Positions 8,576-16,603 of a stretch of 64,000 nucleotides of DNA are shown here, in pieces. Within the stretch, counting starts at the first letter, position 1; each line of letters begins with the position of its first letter. The stretch spans positions 59,499 to 123,498 of the forward strand of contig CANJIU010000015.1 in assembly GCA_947474365.1 (NCBI GenBank), in the 5' to 3' direction. Below the pieces are notes generated by a model. The model was given only the letters and a program-made list of their open reading frames with translations, searched no databases and had not been told where the DNA came from. This DNA comes from Opitutia bacterium. GTDB lineage: Bacteria; Verrucomicrobiota; Verrucomicrobiia; Opitutales; Opitutaceae. Made by a program: the position numbers and the translations under genes.

Positions 8576-9921
8576 GCCCCGGCGTTCGCACCTCTCGCGG
8601 TATTGGATCCGGCCGGACGAAACGCGGTTCGGTCCTGATCATTGTCATCTGGATCTGCCTTGGATTGGTCGCGCTGACCTTGTCCTTTGCCAGTTCGATG
8701 ACCTCGGAGTTTCGCGCGGCCGACAACACGGCCTCCGAAGCGACGGCGCGCCTGGCGGTCGCCGGTGGTGCCCGCTACGCCAGCTACGTGCTCGGGCAGT
8801 TTGCGACCAATGGCGCGGTGCCGCGGGTGGAAGACTACAAGGCCGAGGATCTGCCGGTGGGGGATGCGAGTTTTTGGTTCATCGGCCGCGATTTCGGACA
8901 GCCCGCGACGAGCGAGCCGGTTTTCGGCCTGATCGACGAGGCGTCGAAGCTGAACCTCAATACGGCTTCCCGGGCGATGCTGCAGGCGTTGCCCAACATA
9001 ACGCCGGATCTGGTCGATGCGATTATCAGCTGGCGCGCGCGCAATCAGGCGGGCGGCGGCGACACCACCTATGGGCGCATGGAACCGCCGCGGCTGAACA
9101 AGGGTGGACCGTTCGAATCGGTCGACGAACTCCGGCTCGTGTATGGGGCGTCGCTCGACCTGCTTTTTGGCGAGGACACGAATCGCAACGGCGCGCTCGA
9201 TGAAAATGAAAACGACGGCGACCAGTCCGCGCCGCGCGACAACTCGGACGGCCTGATCCAGCCCGGCATTTTGGAATATGTCACGGTCTATAGCCGCCAG
9301 CCCAACACCCGGGCGAACGGATCGCGGCGCATCAACATCACGACCCAGCAAACGCGGCAGGCGTTGCTGCCGATCCTCACGCCGCGGTTTGGGGCCGGCC
9401 GGGCCGCGGATATCATGCGCCGAGTCGGCACGGGCCAAATCAACAGCGTGGCGGAGTTCATGGTGACGGCCGGTTTGTCGACCGACGAGTACACGCGGCT
9501 CCGCGGGGACATCACCCATAGCAATGGCGCCACGGTGCAGGGCCTGATCAACGTCAACACCGCGAGCGAGACGGTGCTCGCCTGCATACCGGGAATCGGG
9601 ACGGACAACGCCTCGACGATCGTGGCCTACCGGGTCCAGCATCCCGACGTTCTTTCCACGTTTGCCTGGCTGCCGCAGGTACTGAGCCGCGGCGCAATCG
9701 CCCGGGCCGGCCCGTATCTCACGGATCAGTCGTATCAATTTTCCGCCGACGTCGCCGCGGTGGGCCGTTCGGGACGCGGGTACTGCCGCGAGAAGACCGT
9801 TTTTGACATGACCAAGGGAACCCCACGAATCATCTACCATCAGGACCTCACCGCCTACGGCTGGGCCCTGGGCGCACAGGTCCGGCAATCGCTGCGGGAC
9901 GCAAGGGAGAATCGCACATGA
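8572..9921 (+). CDS. gspK: Tip pseudopilin GspK
   Basis: 449 residues from ATG 8572, chosen because it overlaps the gspJ stop and is followed directly by the basic leader and helix RGSVLIIVIWICLGLVALTL. As in other GspK proteins, Glu+5 is not evident. The periplasmic part contains two helix-hairpin-helix-like alpha-domain segments (LNLNTASRAMLQALPNITPDLVD cut here to its core LNLNTASRAML, and INVNTASETVLACIPGIG). K caps the pseudopilus and probably contacts substrate. It is longer than the roughly 320-residue E. coli form. Confidence 0.88.
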   Translation: MSPGVRTSRGIGSGRTKRGSVLIIVIWICLGLVALTLSFASSMTSEFRAADNTASEATARLAVAGGARYASYVLGQFATNGAVPRVEDYKAEDLPVGDASFWFIGRDFGQPATSEPVFGLIDEASKLNLNTASRAMLQALPNITPDLVDAIISWRARNQAGGGDTTYGRMEPPRLNKGGPFESVDELRLVYGASLDLLFGEDTNRNGALDENENDGDQSAPRDNSDGLIQPGILEYVTVYSRQPNTRANGSRRINITTQQTRQALLPILTPRFGAGRAADIMRRVGTGQINSVAEFMVTAGLSTDEYTRLRGDITHSNGATVQGLINVNTASETVLACIPGIGTDNASTIVAYRVQHPDVLSTFAWLPQVLSRGAIARAGPYLTDQSYQFSADVAAVGRSGRGYCREKTVFDMTKGTPRIIYHQDLTAYGWALGAQVRQSLRDARENRT

Positions 9922-11357
9922 AATGGATCGCCAAGAAACGCCTGCAATCGGTCGTCGGCCTGTCGGTCGCCGACGGGCAGCTCAGCCTGGCCCACGTGGC
10001 TCGGGCCAAGAGCGCCGTCGCCGTGCTGCGATCCTCTACGGCCACGCTTTCACTGGATCTGCTGCATCCAGAGTCCGAACTCGTGGGACGCGAAATCAAG
10101 AACCACCTCGAGGCGGCAAACATTCGCGAGCGCCACTGTGTGGTCGCGTTGCCTCCCGCCTGGATCATGAGCCAGCACGCGAAACTGCCGGAGCTTTCGG
10201 CGGAGGACGCGGCCAGCCTGCTCCAAATTGAGGCGGAGAAGGGGTTCCCGTGCGACCCGGACGAATTGCAAATCGCGAGGTCGGTGCATCGCTCGTCCGA
10301 GAGCGGCTACGTGTCCCAGCTCGCGGTCCGGCAGGATCAGCTGGCGCGTCTGTCGGCGACGTTGAAGAGCGCGGGCCTGAAGCCTGTTAGTTTTACTGTC
10401 GGGCTCACTGCCCTGCCCGGAGCCGTTCCGCCGGCGGGTCAAGGGCGCATGACCCTCGTGCTGGAGCCGAAAGGAGCCACGTTGCTTGTGGCGGCGGGTG
10501 GGGGAATCGCGGCGTTTCGCACGCTGGAAGCCACGATCGAGTCCGAAGCCGGGGAACATGTCGTCAACGGCCGTGCCTTGGCGCGCGAGTTGCGCATCAC
10601 GTTTGAGCAGGTGCCGGTGGAACTGCGGCGCGAGGTCAAGCAGTTGATACTCCTTGGTGACACCAGGATGGCGCAACAGCTCGCCGGGATTTTGGGCGAT
10701 TGGGCTCGGGAGTCCGGCCTGACTGTCGAGGTCGGGGCGGCGCCCGCCCGCACGATCGGAGAGGAAATAGCCGAGCAGCTGGCCATCCGGGTGGTGAAGG
10801 AGGGAATGCCCGCGCTTGAATTTCTGCCGCCTCGCCCGAGCCGCTGGGCGCTCATGATGGCGCGGTACAATTCGAAGCGCCTGGCCTCGACGGGATTCGC
10901 GGCTGCCGCCGTTGCGGTCGTGGCGCTCATGGCGTTCGGTTGGCAGGAGTACCGGCGTTGGTCGCTGCGCACCGAGTGGGAATCGATGGCGGTCCGGGTT
11001 ACCGAGCTTGATGGTGTTTTGGGACGAATCCGGGAGTTTCGGCCCTGGTACGACGAGTCGTTCCGTAACCTGACGATCATGAGGCGGGTGGTGGAGTGTT
11101 TTCCGGACAACGGCAGTGTCACGGCCAAGTCGTTTGAGATACACGGCCCTTCGACTTCCAGTCTGAGTTCCGCCTCGCGGGACAGCGCCAGCGTCAGCGT
11201 GAGCGGCACGGCGAGGGACAACGCCTCGTTGCTGCGCACGCTCGATCTCCTGCGACGGGCCCAGGAAATCAAGGGTCTGAAGATTGAGCAAATCCGCGGC
11301 AAGACGCCGGCCCAGTTCACGTTCACCTTCCGTTGGGTTGGAATTACCGGCACATGA
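9918..11357 (+). CDS. gspL: T2SS assembly protein GspL (PilM/PilN-like)
   Basis: 479 residues. Residues 1 to about 290 resemble the actin-like cytoplasmic domain of GspL/PilM (VVGLSVADGQLSLAHV; HCVVALPPAWIMSQ; LLQIEAEKGFPCDPDEL). One membrane helix follows at about 325-345 (GFAAAAVAVVALMAFGW), then a periplasmic ferredoxin-like region (LDGVLGRIREFRPWYDESF, SVSVSGTARDNASLLRTLD). It links GspE to GspM. ATGA overlaps at both ends. The periplasmic part is PilN-like, so the protein may merge PilM and PilN roles, as known for GspL. Confidence 0.85.
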   Translation: MKWIAKKRLQSVVGLSVADGQLSLAHVARAKSAVAVLRSSTATLSLDLLHPESELVGREIKNHLEAANIRERHCVVALPPAWIMSQHAKLPELSAEDAASLLQIEAEKGFPCDPDELQIARSVHRSSESGYVSQLAVRQDQLARLSATLKSAGLKPVSFTVGLTALPGAVPPAGQGRMTLVLEPKGATLLVAAGGGIAAFRTLEATIESEAGEHVVNGRALARELRITFEQVPVELRREVKQLILLGDTRMAQQLAGILGDWARESGLTVEVGAAPARTIGEEIAEQLAIRVVKEGMPALEFLPPRPSRWALMMARYNSKRLASTGFAAAAVAVVALMAFGWQEYRRWSLRTEWESMAVRVTELDGVLGRIREFRPWYDESFRNLTIMRRVVECFPDNGSVTAKSFEIHGPSTSSLSSASRDSASVSVSGTARDNASLLRTLDLLRRAQEIKGLKIEQIRGKTPAQFTFTFRWVGITGT

Positions 11358-11902
11358 ACCTCTCTCCCAATAACCGCCAGCGGTTGCTCATGATCTTGGC
11401 CGGCACGGCCATTGTACTCCTGGTGCTCGACAGTATTGTCTTCACGCCCCTGACCAAGACCTGGCAGGCCCATAGCGCGGAAATCGCCAAATTGCAGCGT
11501 AACGTGACGGAAGGTCGCAGCATGATTGCCAACGCCGCGCGGACCGAAGCCAAGTGGAAGGAGATGCAGACACAGGCGCTGCCCATGGAGCCAGCCCAGG
11601 CGGAACAGGTTTTAATTACGGCGTTCGACCAATGGGGTCGCGCCAGCAACATCGAACTCGGTTCGATCAAGCCGCAATGGAAACGCGGCGCGACGACCCG
11701 TTATTCGCAGCTGGAGTGCCGCGTTGATGCCACGGGTTCGCTCGCGACACTGAGCCGGTTTCTCTATGAGGTCGAAAAATCCGCCCTCGCCCTGCGGGTG
11801 GATTCGGTCGAACTCACATCCCGTGATGACAGCGGGCAAAAACTTACCCTCGGCCTGCTCGTCAGCGGACTGAGGTTTGCCCCCTTGGAGGGAAGACAAT
11901 GA
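11354..11902 (+). CDS. gspM: T2SS protein GspM (PilO-like)
   Basis: 182 residues from ATG 11354, overlapping the gspL stop. A single N-terminal membrane helix (LLMILAGTAIVLLVLDSIVF) leads to a short coiled coil (SAEIAKLQRNVTEGRS) and a ferredoxin-like domain (YSQLECRVDATGSLATLSRFLYEVEK region). This is the GspM/PilO layout. It partners GspL in the inner-membrane platform. Sequence identity in this family is low, so order and topology carry the call. Confidence 0.8.
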   Translation: MNLSPNNRQRLLMILAGTAIVLLVLDSIVFTPLTKTWQAHSAEIAKLQRNVTEGRSMIANAARTEAKWKEMQTQALPMEPAQAEQVLITAFDQWGRASNIELGSIKPQWKRGATTRYSQLECRVDATGSLATLSRFLYEVEKSALALRVDSVELTSRDDSGQKLTLGLLVSGLRFAPLEGRQ

Positions 11903-12531
11903 TCACTGCCCGTCATCTCAATTCTGCGGCCGCGTGGGCCGCCTGCTTCTGCACCGTGTTGGCGGCCGCTGTGTCCGCGGCATCCGACAAACCCCGTAAG
12001 GGGTCGGCGCCCACGCCGGCCGTTGCCGCTCCGGTGGTGCCTGCGAACAGCTTTGACGCCTTCCGGTTGGTCGTGGAGCGGAACATCTTCGACCCGAATC
12101 GCATTGGCCGGAGCAAGGCGCCCGCGGAGAAGCCGCCCCGGGTCGACGAGATTTCTCTCGTCGGCACGATGCGCAACGAGAAGGGTGCGCTCGCGTTCTT
12201 CGAAAGTCCCGATCCGGCCTTTCGCAAGGCGCTTCGCGAGGGCGGGACCGTGGGTGATTTCAAGGTTCAGACGATCAACGCCGATGGAGTCGAATTGATG
12301 CGCGCCGACAAGCCGGTCACGGTGAAGGTCGCCCAGCAATTGCGCCGACCGGAAGGTGGCGAATGGTCGGTGCAGATGACTCCGCTGCCGGTGCCGGGCG
12401 CGGACGGGCGTGGGACCGGAGGAGCCGGTACTTTCCGGCCGATCGAAGTGGCCCCTGTGACCGAGATTCCGGCTGATGCCTCTGACGCTCTGAAACGGCT
12501 GATGGAAAAACGTAAGAAAGATTTGAAATGA
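11899..12531 (+). CDS. Exported GspC/PilP-like HR-domain protein
   Basis: 210 residues. The N-terminus (AAAWAACFCTVLAAAVSAAS) reads as a cleavable signal peptide rather than the membrane anchor of classical GspC. Residues about 50-150 match the homology region that binds secretin N0 domains: FRLVVERNIFDPNR, a strand-rich core ISLVGTMRNEKGALAFFE and VGDFKVQTINADGVELM. No PDZ domain follows; the C-terminus is a charged helix. It lies between gspM and the secretin halves with 4-base overlaps on both sides, where GspC or PilP would be expected. Probably the periplasmic link between platform and secretin. Confidence 0.75.
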   Translation: MITARHLNSAAAWAACFCTVLAAAVSAASDKPRKGSAPTPAVAAPVVPANSFDAFRLVVERNIFDPNRIGRSKAPAEKPPRVDEISLVGTMRNEKGALAFFESPDPAFRKALREGGTVGDFKVQTINADGVELMRADKPVTVKVAQQLRRPEGGEWSVQMTPLPVPGADGRGTGGAGTFRPIEVAPVTEIPADASDALKRLMEKRKKDLK

Positions 12532-13757
12532 TGAAAACGACCATTACCACCCCAACGCTTTGCCTCGGACTCGCCCTGTTTTCCGGGGTTGTCCAGGCCC
12601 AGAATGCCCCCAATCCAGCCGCCGCCAAAACCCCTCCTGGCGAAGCCGCCCCGGCCGGATCGGCCGAAGGCCTGCGATTCAACTTCCGGGGAGCGCAGCT
12701 CGAGACCGTACTGAACTACCTGAGCGAAGCCGCCGGATTTATCATCGTGCTCGACACTCCATTGCGCGGGACGATCGACATGTGGAGCGCCCAGCCGGTG
12801 AGCCGGCAGGAGGCGATTCAATTGCTCAACCTCGCGTTGAACAAGAATGGCTTCACCGCCACTCTGAAGGGACGCACGCTCACCGTCAGCTCGAAGGAGG
12901 ATGCGCGGAAGCGCAACATCCCGATTCGCACGGGCAACGACCCGCGCGAGATCCCGGACAACGCGGAGATGGTGATGCAGATTATTCCGCTCGAAAAAAT
13001 CGACGCGACCCAGGCGGCAGCGGACTTGGCGACCCTGCTCCCAAGCAGCGCGACGATCACCCCGAACCAGGACAGCAACTCGCTGATCGTCACGGATACG
13101 CAAACGAACATCCGGCACATCGTCGAACTCATCTCAGCGCTCGACGGTTCGGCGGGTTCCGTTTCGGCGTTGAAAGTGTTCAAGCTCAAGAATGCGGACC
13201 CCACGGAAATGGCGCAGTTGGTCATGAGCCTTTACTCTTCGACCGGTACCAATGCCGCCGGCCGCGGTGGTCCGACGGGTGGGTTCGGTGGCTTCGGTCC
13301 CTTTGGCGGATTTGGTGGTGGCCTTCCCCCGGGGATTGCCGCGGCCGCGGCCGCGCGTACGGGCGGTGGAGGAACCAGGACCGGCGGCGCCGGCGCCGGC
13401 GGAACCCGCACCACGGGCAGCCGGGGTGGGCAATCCAGCCGCGGCACACCCGTATCGGCGGTCGCAGATCCACGGACGTTCTCGGTCATCGTCACGGCGT
13501 CGAAGGAGGCGCTGGTCGATATCGGTGAAATCATCACGCAACTCGACGCCAGCGACTCCCGGAAACAAAAGGTCTTCGTCTATACGATGGAGAACGGCGA
13601 CGTGAAACAGGTGGAGGCGATCCTGAAGAATCTTTTCCAGAGCAGCAATTCGCGAGCCTCGACCTCCAATCAGACGGACCCGTTGTCGACGCGGTCCGCG
13701 ACGAACAGCCAGGCGACCAGTTCCAACATTCAGTTGGGCACCAACGGCGTTCGCTAA
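12528..13757 (+). CDS. Secretin N-domain subunit (N-terminal half of GspD)
   Basis: 409 residues, ATGA-coupled to the gene before. Signal peptide (CLGLALFSGVVQAQ), then N0 (LRFNFRGAQLETVLNYLSEA; ITVSS-like end at VSSKEDARKRN), N1 (MQIIPLEKIDATQAAADLATL; SNSLIVTDTQTNIRHI) and N2 (LKVFKLKNADPTEMAQLVMSL ... FSVIVTASKEAL). A Gly-rich insert of about 70 residues splits N2. The protein stops shortly after the first strand-helix of N3 (VFVYTMENGDVKQVEAILKN) in a Ser/Thr/Asn tail. No beta-barrel domain is present; the next gene supplies it. Full GspD is about 650 residues, and the two pieces together give about 800. Confidence 0.85.
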   Translation: MMKTTITTPTLCLGLALFSGVVQAQNAPNPAAAKTPPGEAAPAGSAEGLRFNFRGAQLETVLNYLSEAAGFIIVLDTPLRGTIDMWSAQPVSRQEAIQLLNLALNKNGFTATLKGRTLTVSSKEDARKRNIPIRTGNDPREIPDNAEMVMQIIPLEKIDATQAAADLATLLPSSATITPNQDSNSLIVTDTQTNIRHIVELISALDGSAGSVSALKVFKLKNADPTEMAQLVMSLYSSTGTNAAGRGGPTGGFGGFGPFGGFGGGLPPGIAAAAAARTGGGGTRTGGAGAGGTRTTGSRGGQSSRGTPVSAVADPRTFSVIVTASKEALVDIGEIITQLDASDSRKQKVFVYTMENGDVKQVEAILKNLFQSSNSRASTSNQTDPLSTRSATNSQATSSNIQLGTNGVR

Positions 13758-13799
13758 GCCCGCAAGCGGCCCGCACCTCCCTTCAAATTACCTGATTCC

Positions 13800-14972
13800 A
13801 TGACGTCTTACTCTTCTCGCCGGGCGATTGTCCGGCTCTTTGCGCTCGGTCTGAGCCTCTTCTCTGTCGCGGAGTTGGCGGCACAGACACGCCCCACGAC
13901 GACCAGGCCCCCCACCACTACGTCCAACCGTGGTCCCACGACCACCGGTGGCGGAGGTGGTGGTGGTGGCGGCGGCAGCTCCTCCGGTGGAAATCGGACC
14001 TATACGAATTCGACGACCGTTGGGGAAGCGACCATCACGAGCGACCTGGATACCCGTCGTCTCATCGTCGTCACGGACGAGGAAACCAACGAAAATATCC
14101 GGACGATCGTCGCCGGCCTGGATAAGCCGAAACCACAGGTTCTGATCAATGTGGTGTTCGTGCAGGTCACACACGACAACGGCCTCGACCTTGGCGCGGA
14201 AGTCTCGGTCGCCGGCAGCGTTCCGGTCGGCTTGGAGTCCTCTGGGCGCGCCAAGGACGTGGCTTCGACGAAGTTCGGCTTGGTTGACGCAGCCACCGAC
14301 GCCACCCAGTACGGATCCTTTTATCGGGTGCTGGGCAAGGATGTGACCGCGACGCTCCGTGCTCTGTCGGCGGTGAGCAAGACCGAGATTCTCTCACGGC
14401 CGTCGATTCTCACCCGCAACAACCAGCAGGCGACCATCATGGTCGGCCAGTCGGTGCCGCTGATCACAGCCTCGCGGGTCAGCGACTTGAATAATTCGAC
14501 GGTAAACACGGTGACGTATCAGGATGTCGGTATCATCCTGCGCGTGACGCCCTTCATCACGTCGCAGGGCCTGGTTGAGATGATCGTCTCGCCGGAAATT
14601 TCCGCGCTGAGCGCGACCAGCGTCGCGATTGGGAACGGAGTCAATTCTCCGGTGATCGACCGGCGTCAGGCGGACACGGTGGTGGTCACGGCGAGCGACA
14701 AGACCGTTGTCATCGGTGGTCTTATTTCCACGCAGACGACAGACAAGGTGACCAAGGTCCCGCTGCTCGGCGACATTCCTTTGCTTGGCTTTGCGTTCAA
14801 GCGGAAGATCAAGAACGACGTGAAGACCGAACTGCTCATCTTTCTCACCCCGCACGTGGTGCCTGTCCCCGAGGATCTGGAGCGTGTTTCCAGCGAGGAG
14901 CGCCGGAAAATGGATTTGGCGCCCAAGGCCTTTCCAAAAGAGGACATGGAGCGTTATATCGGCAAGCCGTGA
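13800..14972 (+). CDS. gspD: Secretin barrel subunit (C-terminal half of GspD)
   Basis: 390 residues with its own signal peptide (LFALGLSLFSVAELAAQ). After a Thr/Pro and poly-Gly linker comes the second half of an N3 fold (ATITSDLDTRRLIVVTDEET, IVAGLDKPKPQVLINVVFVQ), then the full secretin domain: VTATLRALSAVSKTEILSRP, VGQSVPLITAS, VGIILRVTPFI, and the signature VVIGGLISTQTTDKVTKVPLLGDI (shown here by its ends VVIGGLI and VPLLGDIPLLGFAF). It ends with a short S-domain-like tail. It is 42 bases downstream of the N-domain gene, the only spaced junction after gspF. Forms the outer-membrane T2SS channel, presumably with the preceding product. Confidence 0.9.
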   Translation: MTSYSSRRAIVRLFALGLSLFSVAELAAQTRPTTTRPPTTTSNRGPTTTGGGGGGGGGGSSSGGNRTYTNSTTVGEATITSDLDTRRLIVVTDEETNENIRTIVAGLDKPKPQVLINVVFVQVTHDNGLDLGAEVSVAGSVPVGLESSGRAKDVASTKFGLVDAATDATQYGSFYRVLGKDVTATLRALSAVSKTEILSRPSILTRNNQQATIMVGQSVPLITASRVSDLNNSTVNTVTYQDVGIILRVTPFITSQGLVEMIVSPEISALSATSVAIGNGVNSPVIDRRQADTVVVTASDKTVVIGGLISTQTTDKVTKVPLLGDIPLLGFAFKRKIKNDVKTELLIFLTPHVVPVPEDLERVSSEERRKMDLAPKAFPKEDMERYIGKP

Positions 14973-15001
14973 ACCACCGGGCAGCGCCCGTCTGACCAGC
15001 C

Positions 15002-15032
15002 CTCCTTCGTCAACGAACCGGAAACGAAGGAG
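15002..15032 (+). promoter_or_regulatory. Hairpin in the kinase leader with a buried GGAG
   Basis: CTCCTTCGT (15002-15010) pairs perfectly with ACGAAGGAG (15024-15032) around a 13-base loop. The second arm contains a Shine-Dalgarno-like GGAG 7 bases before ATG 15040, which opens a 13-codon reading frame ending at 15081. No T-tract follows. It may attenuate read-through from the T2SS operon or gate the leader frame; both are inference. Confidence 0.35.
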
Positions 15033-15100
15033 CCAACGGATGCGACGGATATCCCGTTGCAGACTCTGCGGACTGCGATAGCGTTTTCGCAGTTCAACCT

Positions 15101-16603
15101 ATGCGACTGTCGAATGCCAATCGGAGCCTTGGAATCTACGGTGCCCTGACCGCCGTGGGTTTAGGTGTCTGTGGCTGGCAGTACGAGGAACATCAACGCT
15201 TCAAGAGCGCTGCCGCTCAGGCATTGATCAATCGCGGCCGGGACATCACGTCCACTCTCGGCATCGTGGTGAGCTCGCAGCGGCGTTACGGCAATCTGGT
15301 CTCAAAGGAGAGGATTGAATCATCGCTGCACGCCTTGATTCATCCCGGCGAGCTCGAGTCGATTGCCATCCTTGGTGCCACGGGTGACACCATTGCCAGT
15401 GCGGGGCGGGCGGTGGAACTCACGCCGGAAATGATGCGGGCGAGGGGAGTTTACTGGCGGGATCAGGATCTCACCCTGATGAACCTGATGGATCTGGGAA
15501 CGAGTGGCGCGACGGAGGACAACAATAGCCTGCCCGCGGCATTGGTGGTCAGTGATCCGCGGATGTCCAAGGCGTTTCGACCTACAACCAAGCGCCCCAC
15601 CACGCCAACCCGTCCGGGGGAGACGGGCGGCTCGGTTGCACCGGTCGGAGCCGATCCTGCCGGCGCCCCGCCTCGGTTCCCGTACAGCCGGCCCGCGTGG
15701 ATGGACCGGGCGGAATACGATGCGCTGATTAAGAAGCAAGGTGTGCACAGTCTGGTGATTTCACTTTCGACTGACGACATGCATCGGGCCGTACGCAACG
15801 ACCTGTTGCTGCGGTCGCTCGTCAGTTTGATGGCGAGCGGTGTGGCGGTCATTTCGGCACTGTCGTGGCGCAACGTCTCGCGTAATTCCGATTTGCAGAT
15901 CCGACTCGTCAAGGCGGGTGAGATGAACAGTCATCTCGCGCAGATGAATTTTGCCGCCGCCGGTCTTGCCCATGAGACGCGCAACCCGCTCAACTTGATT
16001 CGTGGGCTGGCCCAGATGATTGCAATGCAGGCGCAGGATGCGCCCAAACTCAAGGAGCACGCCTCGACCATCATCGAGGAGGCGGATCGGGTGACGGTGC
16101 AGTTGAACGAATTCATCGACTACTCGAAGCCACGCTCGGCGCATTTTGCGCCGGTCGAAATTTCACGGCTGGTCACGGACGTCGCCCGCACCCTGCTTCC
16201 CGACATCGAGGACAAGCAGATCCAGATTCGTCCGCCCACAGCGCCGTTGACTGTTGAGGCCGACGAGCAACTTTTCCGGCAGGCGCTCTTCAACCTTCTG
16301 CTCAACGCGGTCCAGGCGGTCGAGTCCGGCGGACAAATCGAGATTCGGAGCACGGTGACGGCAGATGGTGCGGCGGCCTTGGAGATTCGCGACGACGGTC
16401 CGGGCGTCCCCGAAGCGGAGCGGGTCAATATTTTCAAGCCGTACGTCACGATGCGACCGAAGGGCGTCGGCCTCGGGCTCGCCATTGTGCAGCAAATCGT
16501 CTCGGCCCATCGTTGGGAAATTGTCTGCGATGCCAACCAGCCGCGCGGCGCGGTTTTTCGGATCACCCATCTCCGGACGGTTTCTTCCCGCCATGACAGC
16601 TGA
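15101..16603 (+). CDS. Membrane sensor histidine kinase, NtrB/ZraS type
   Basis: 500 residues. A membrane helix at about 9-27, a periplasmic sensing region of about 200 residues with a Pro/Thr-rich linker (160-195), and a second helix at about 236-255 give the usual two-pass layout. The HisKA box AAAGLAHETRNPLNLI places the phospho-His at 291. HATPase motifs are N (LFNLLLNAVQAV), G1 (IRDDGPGVPEAE) and G2 (GVGLGLAIV). The response-regulator gene starts inside its last 11 bases, so the two are a translationally coupled pair. The ligand is unknown. Placement directly after the T2SS operon recalls PilS/PilR-type control. No good ribosome site precedes the ATG. Confidence 0.9.
   Translation: MRLSNANRSLGIYGALTAVGLGVCGWQYEEHQRFKSAAAQALINRGRDITSTLGIVVSSQRRYGNLVSKERIESSLHALIHPGELESIAILGATGDTIASAGRAVELTPEMMRARGVYWRDQDLTLMNLMDLGTSGATEDNNSLPAALVVSDPRMSKAFRPTTKRPTTPTRPGETGGSVAPVGADPAGAPPRFPYSRPAWMDRAEYDALIKKQGVHSLVISLSTDDMHRAVRNDLLLRSLVSLMASGVAVISALSWRNVSRNSDLQIRLVKAGEMNSHLAQMNFAAAGLAHETRNPLNLIRGLAQMIAMQAQDAPKLKEHASTIIEEADRVTVQLNEFIDYSKPRSAHFAPVEISRLVTDVARTLLPDIEDKQIQIRPPTAPLTVEADEQLFRQALFNLLLNAVQAVESGGQIEIRSTVTADGAAALEIRDDGPGVPEAERVNIFKPYVTMRPKGVGLGLAIVQQIVSAHRWEIVCDANQPRGAVFRITHLRTVSSRHDS

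Noticed and set aside
13260..13440. Repeat-like GC-rich stretch that might be a CRISPR or DNA repeat
   Set aside because: It encodes a Gly-rich protein linker; periods are irregular and no spacers exist.
13757..13800. Frameshift or assembly error as the cause of the split secretin
   Set aside because: The second gene has its own full signal peptide and linker, which a simple frameshift would not create; relatives should still be checked.
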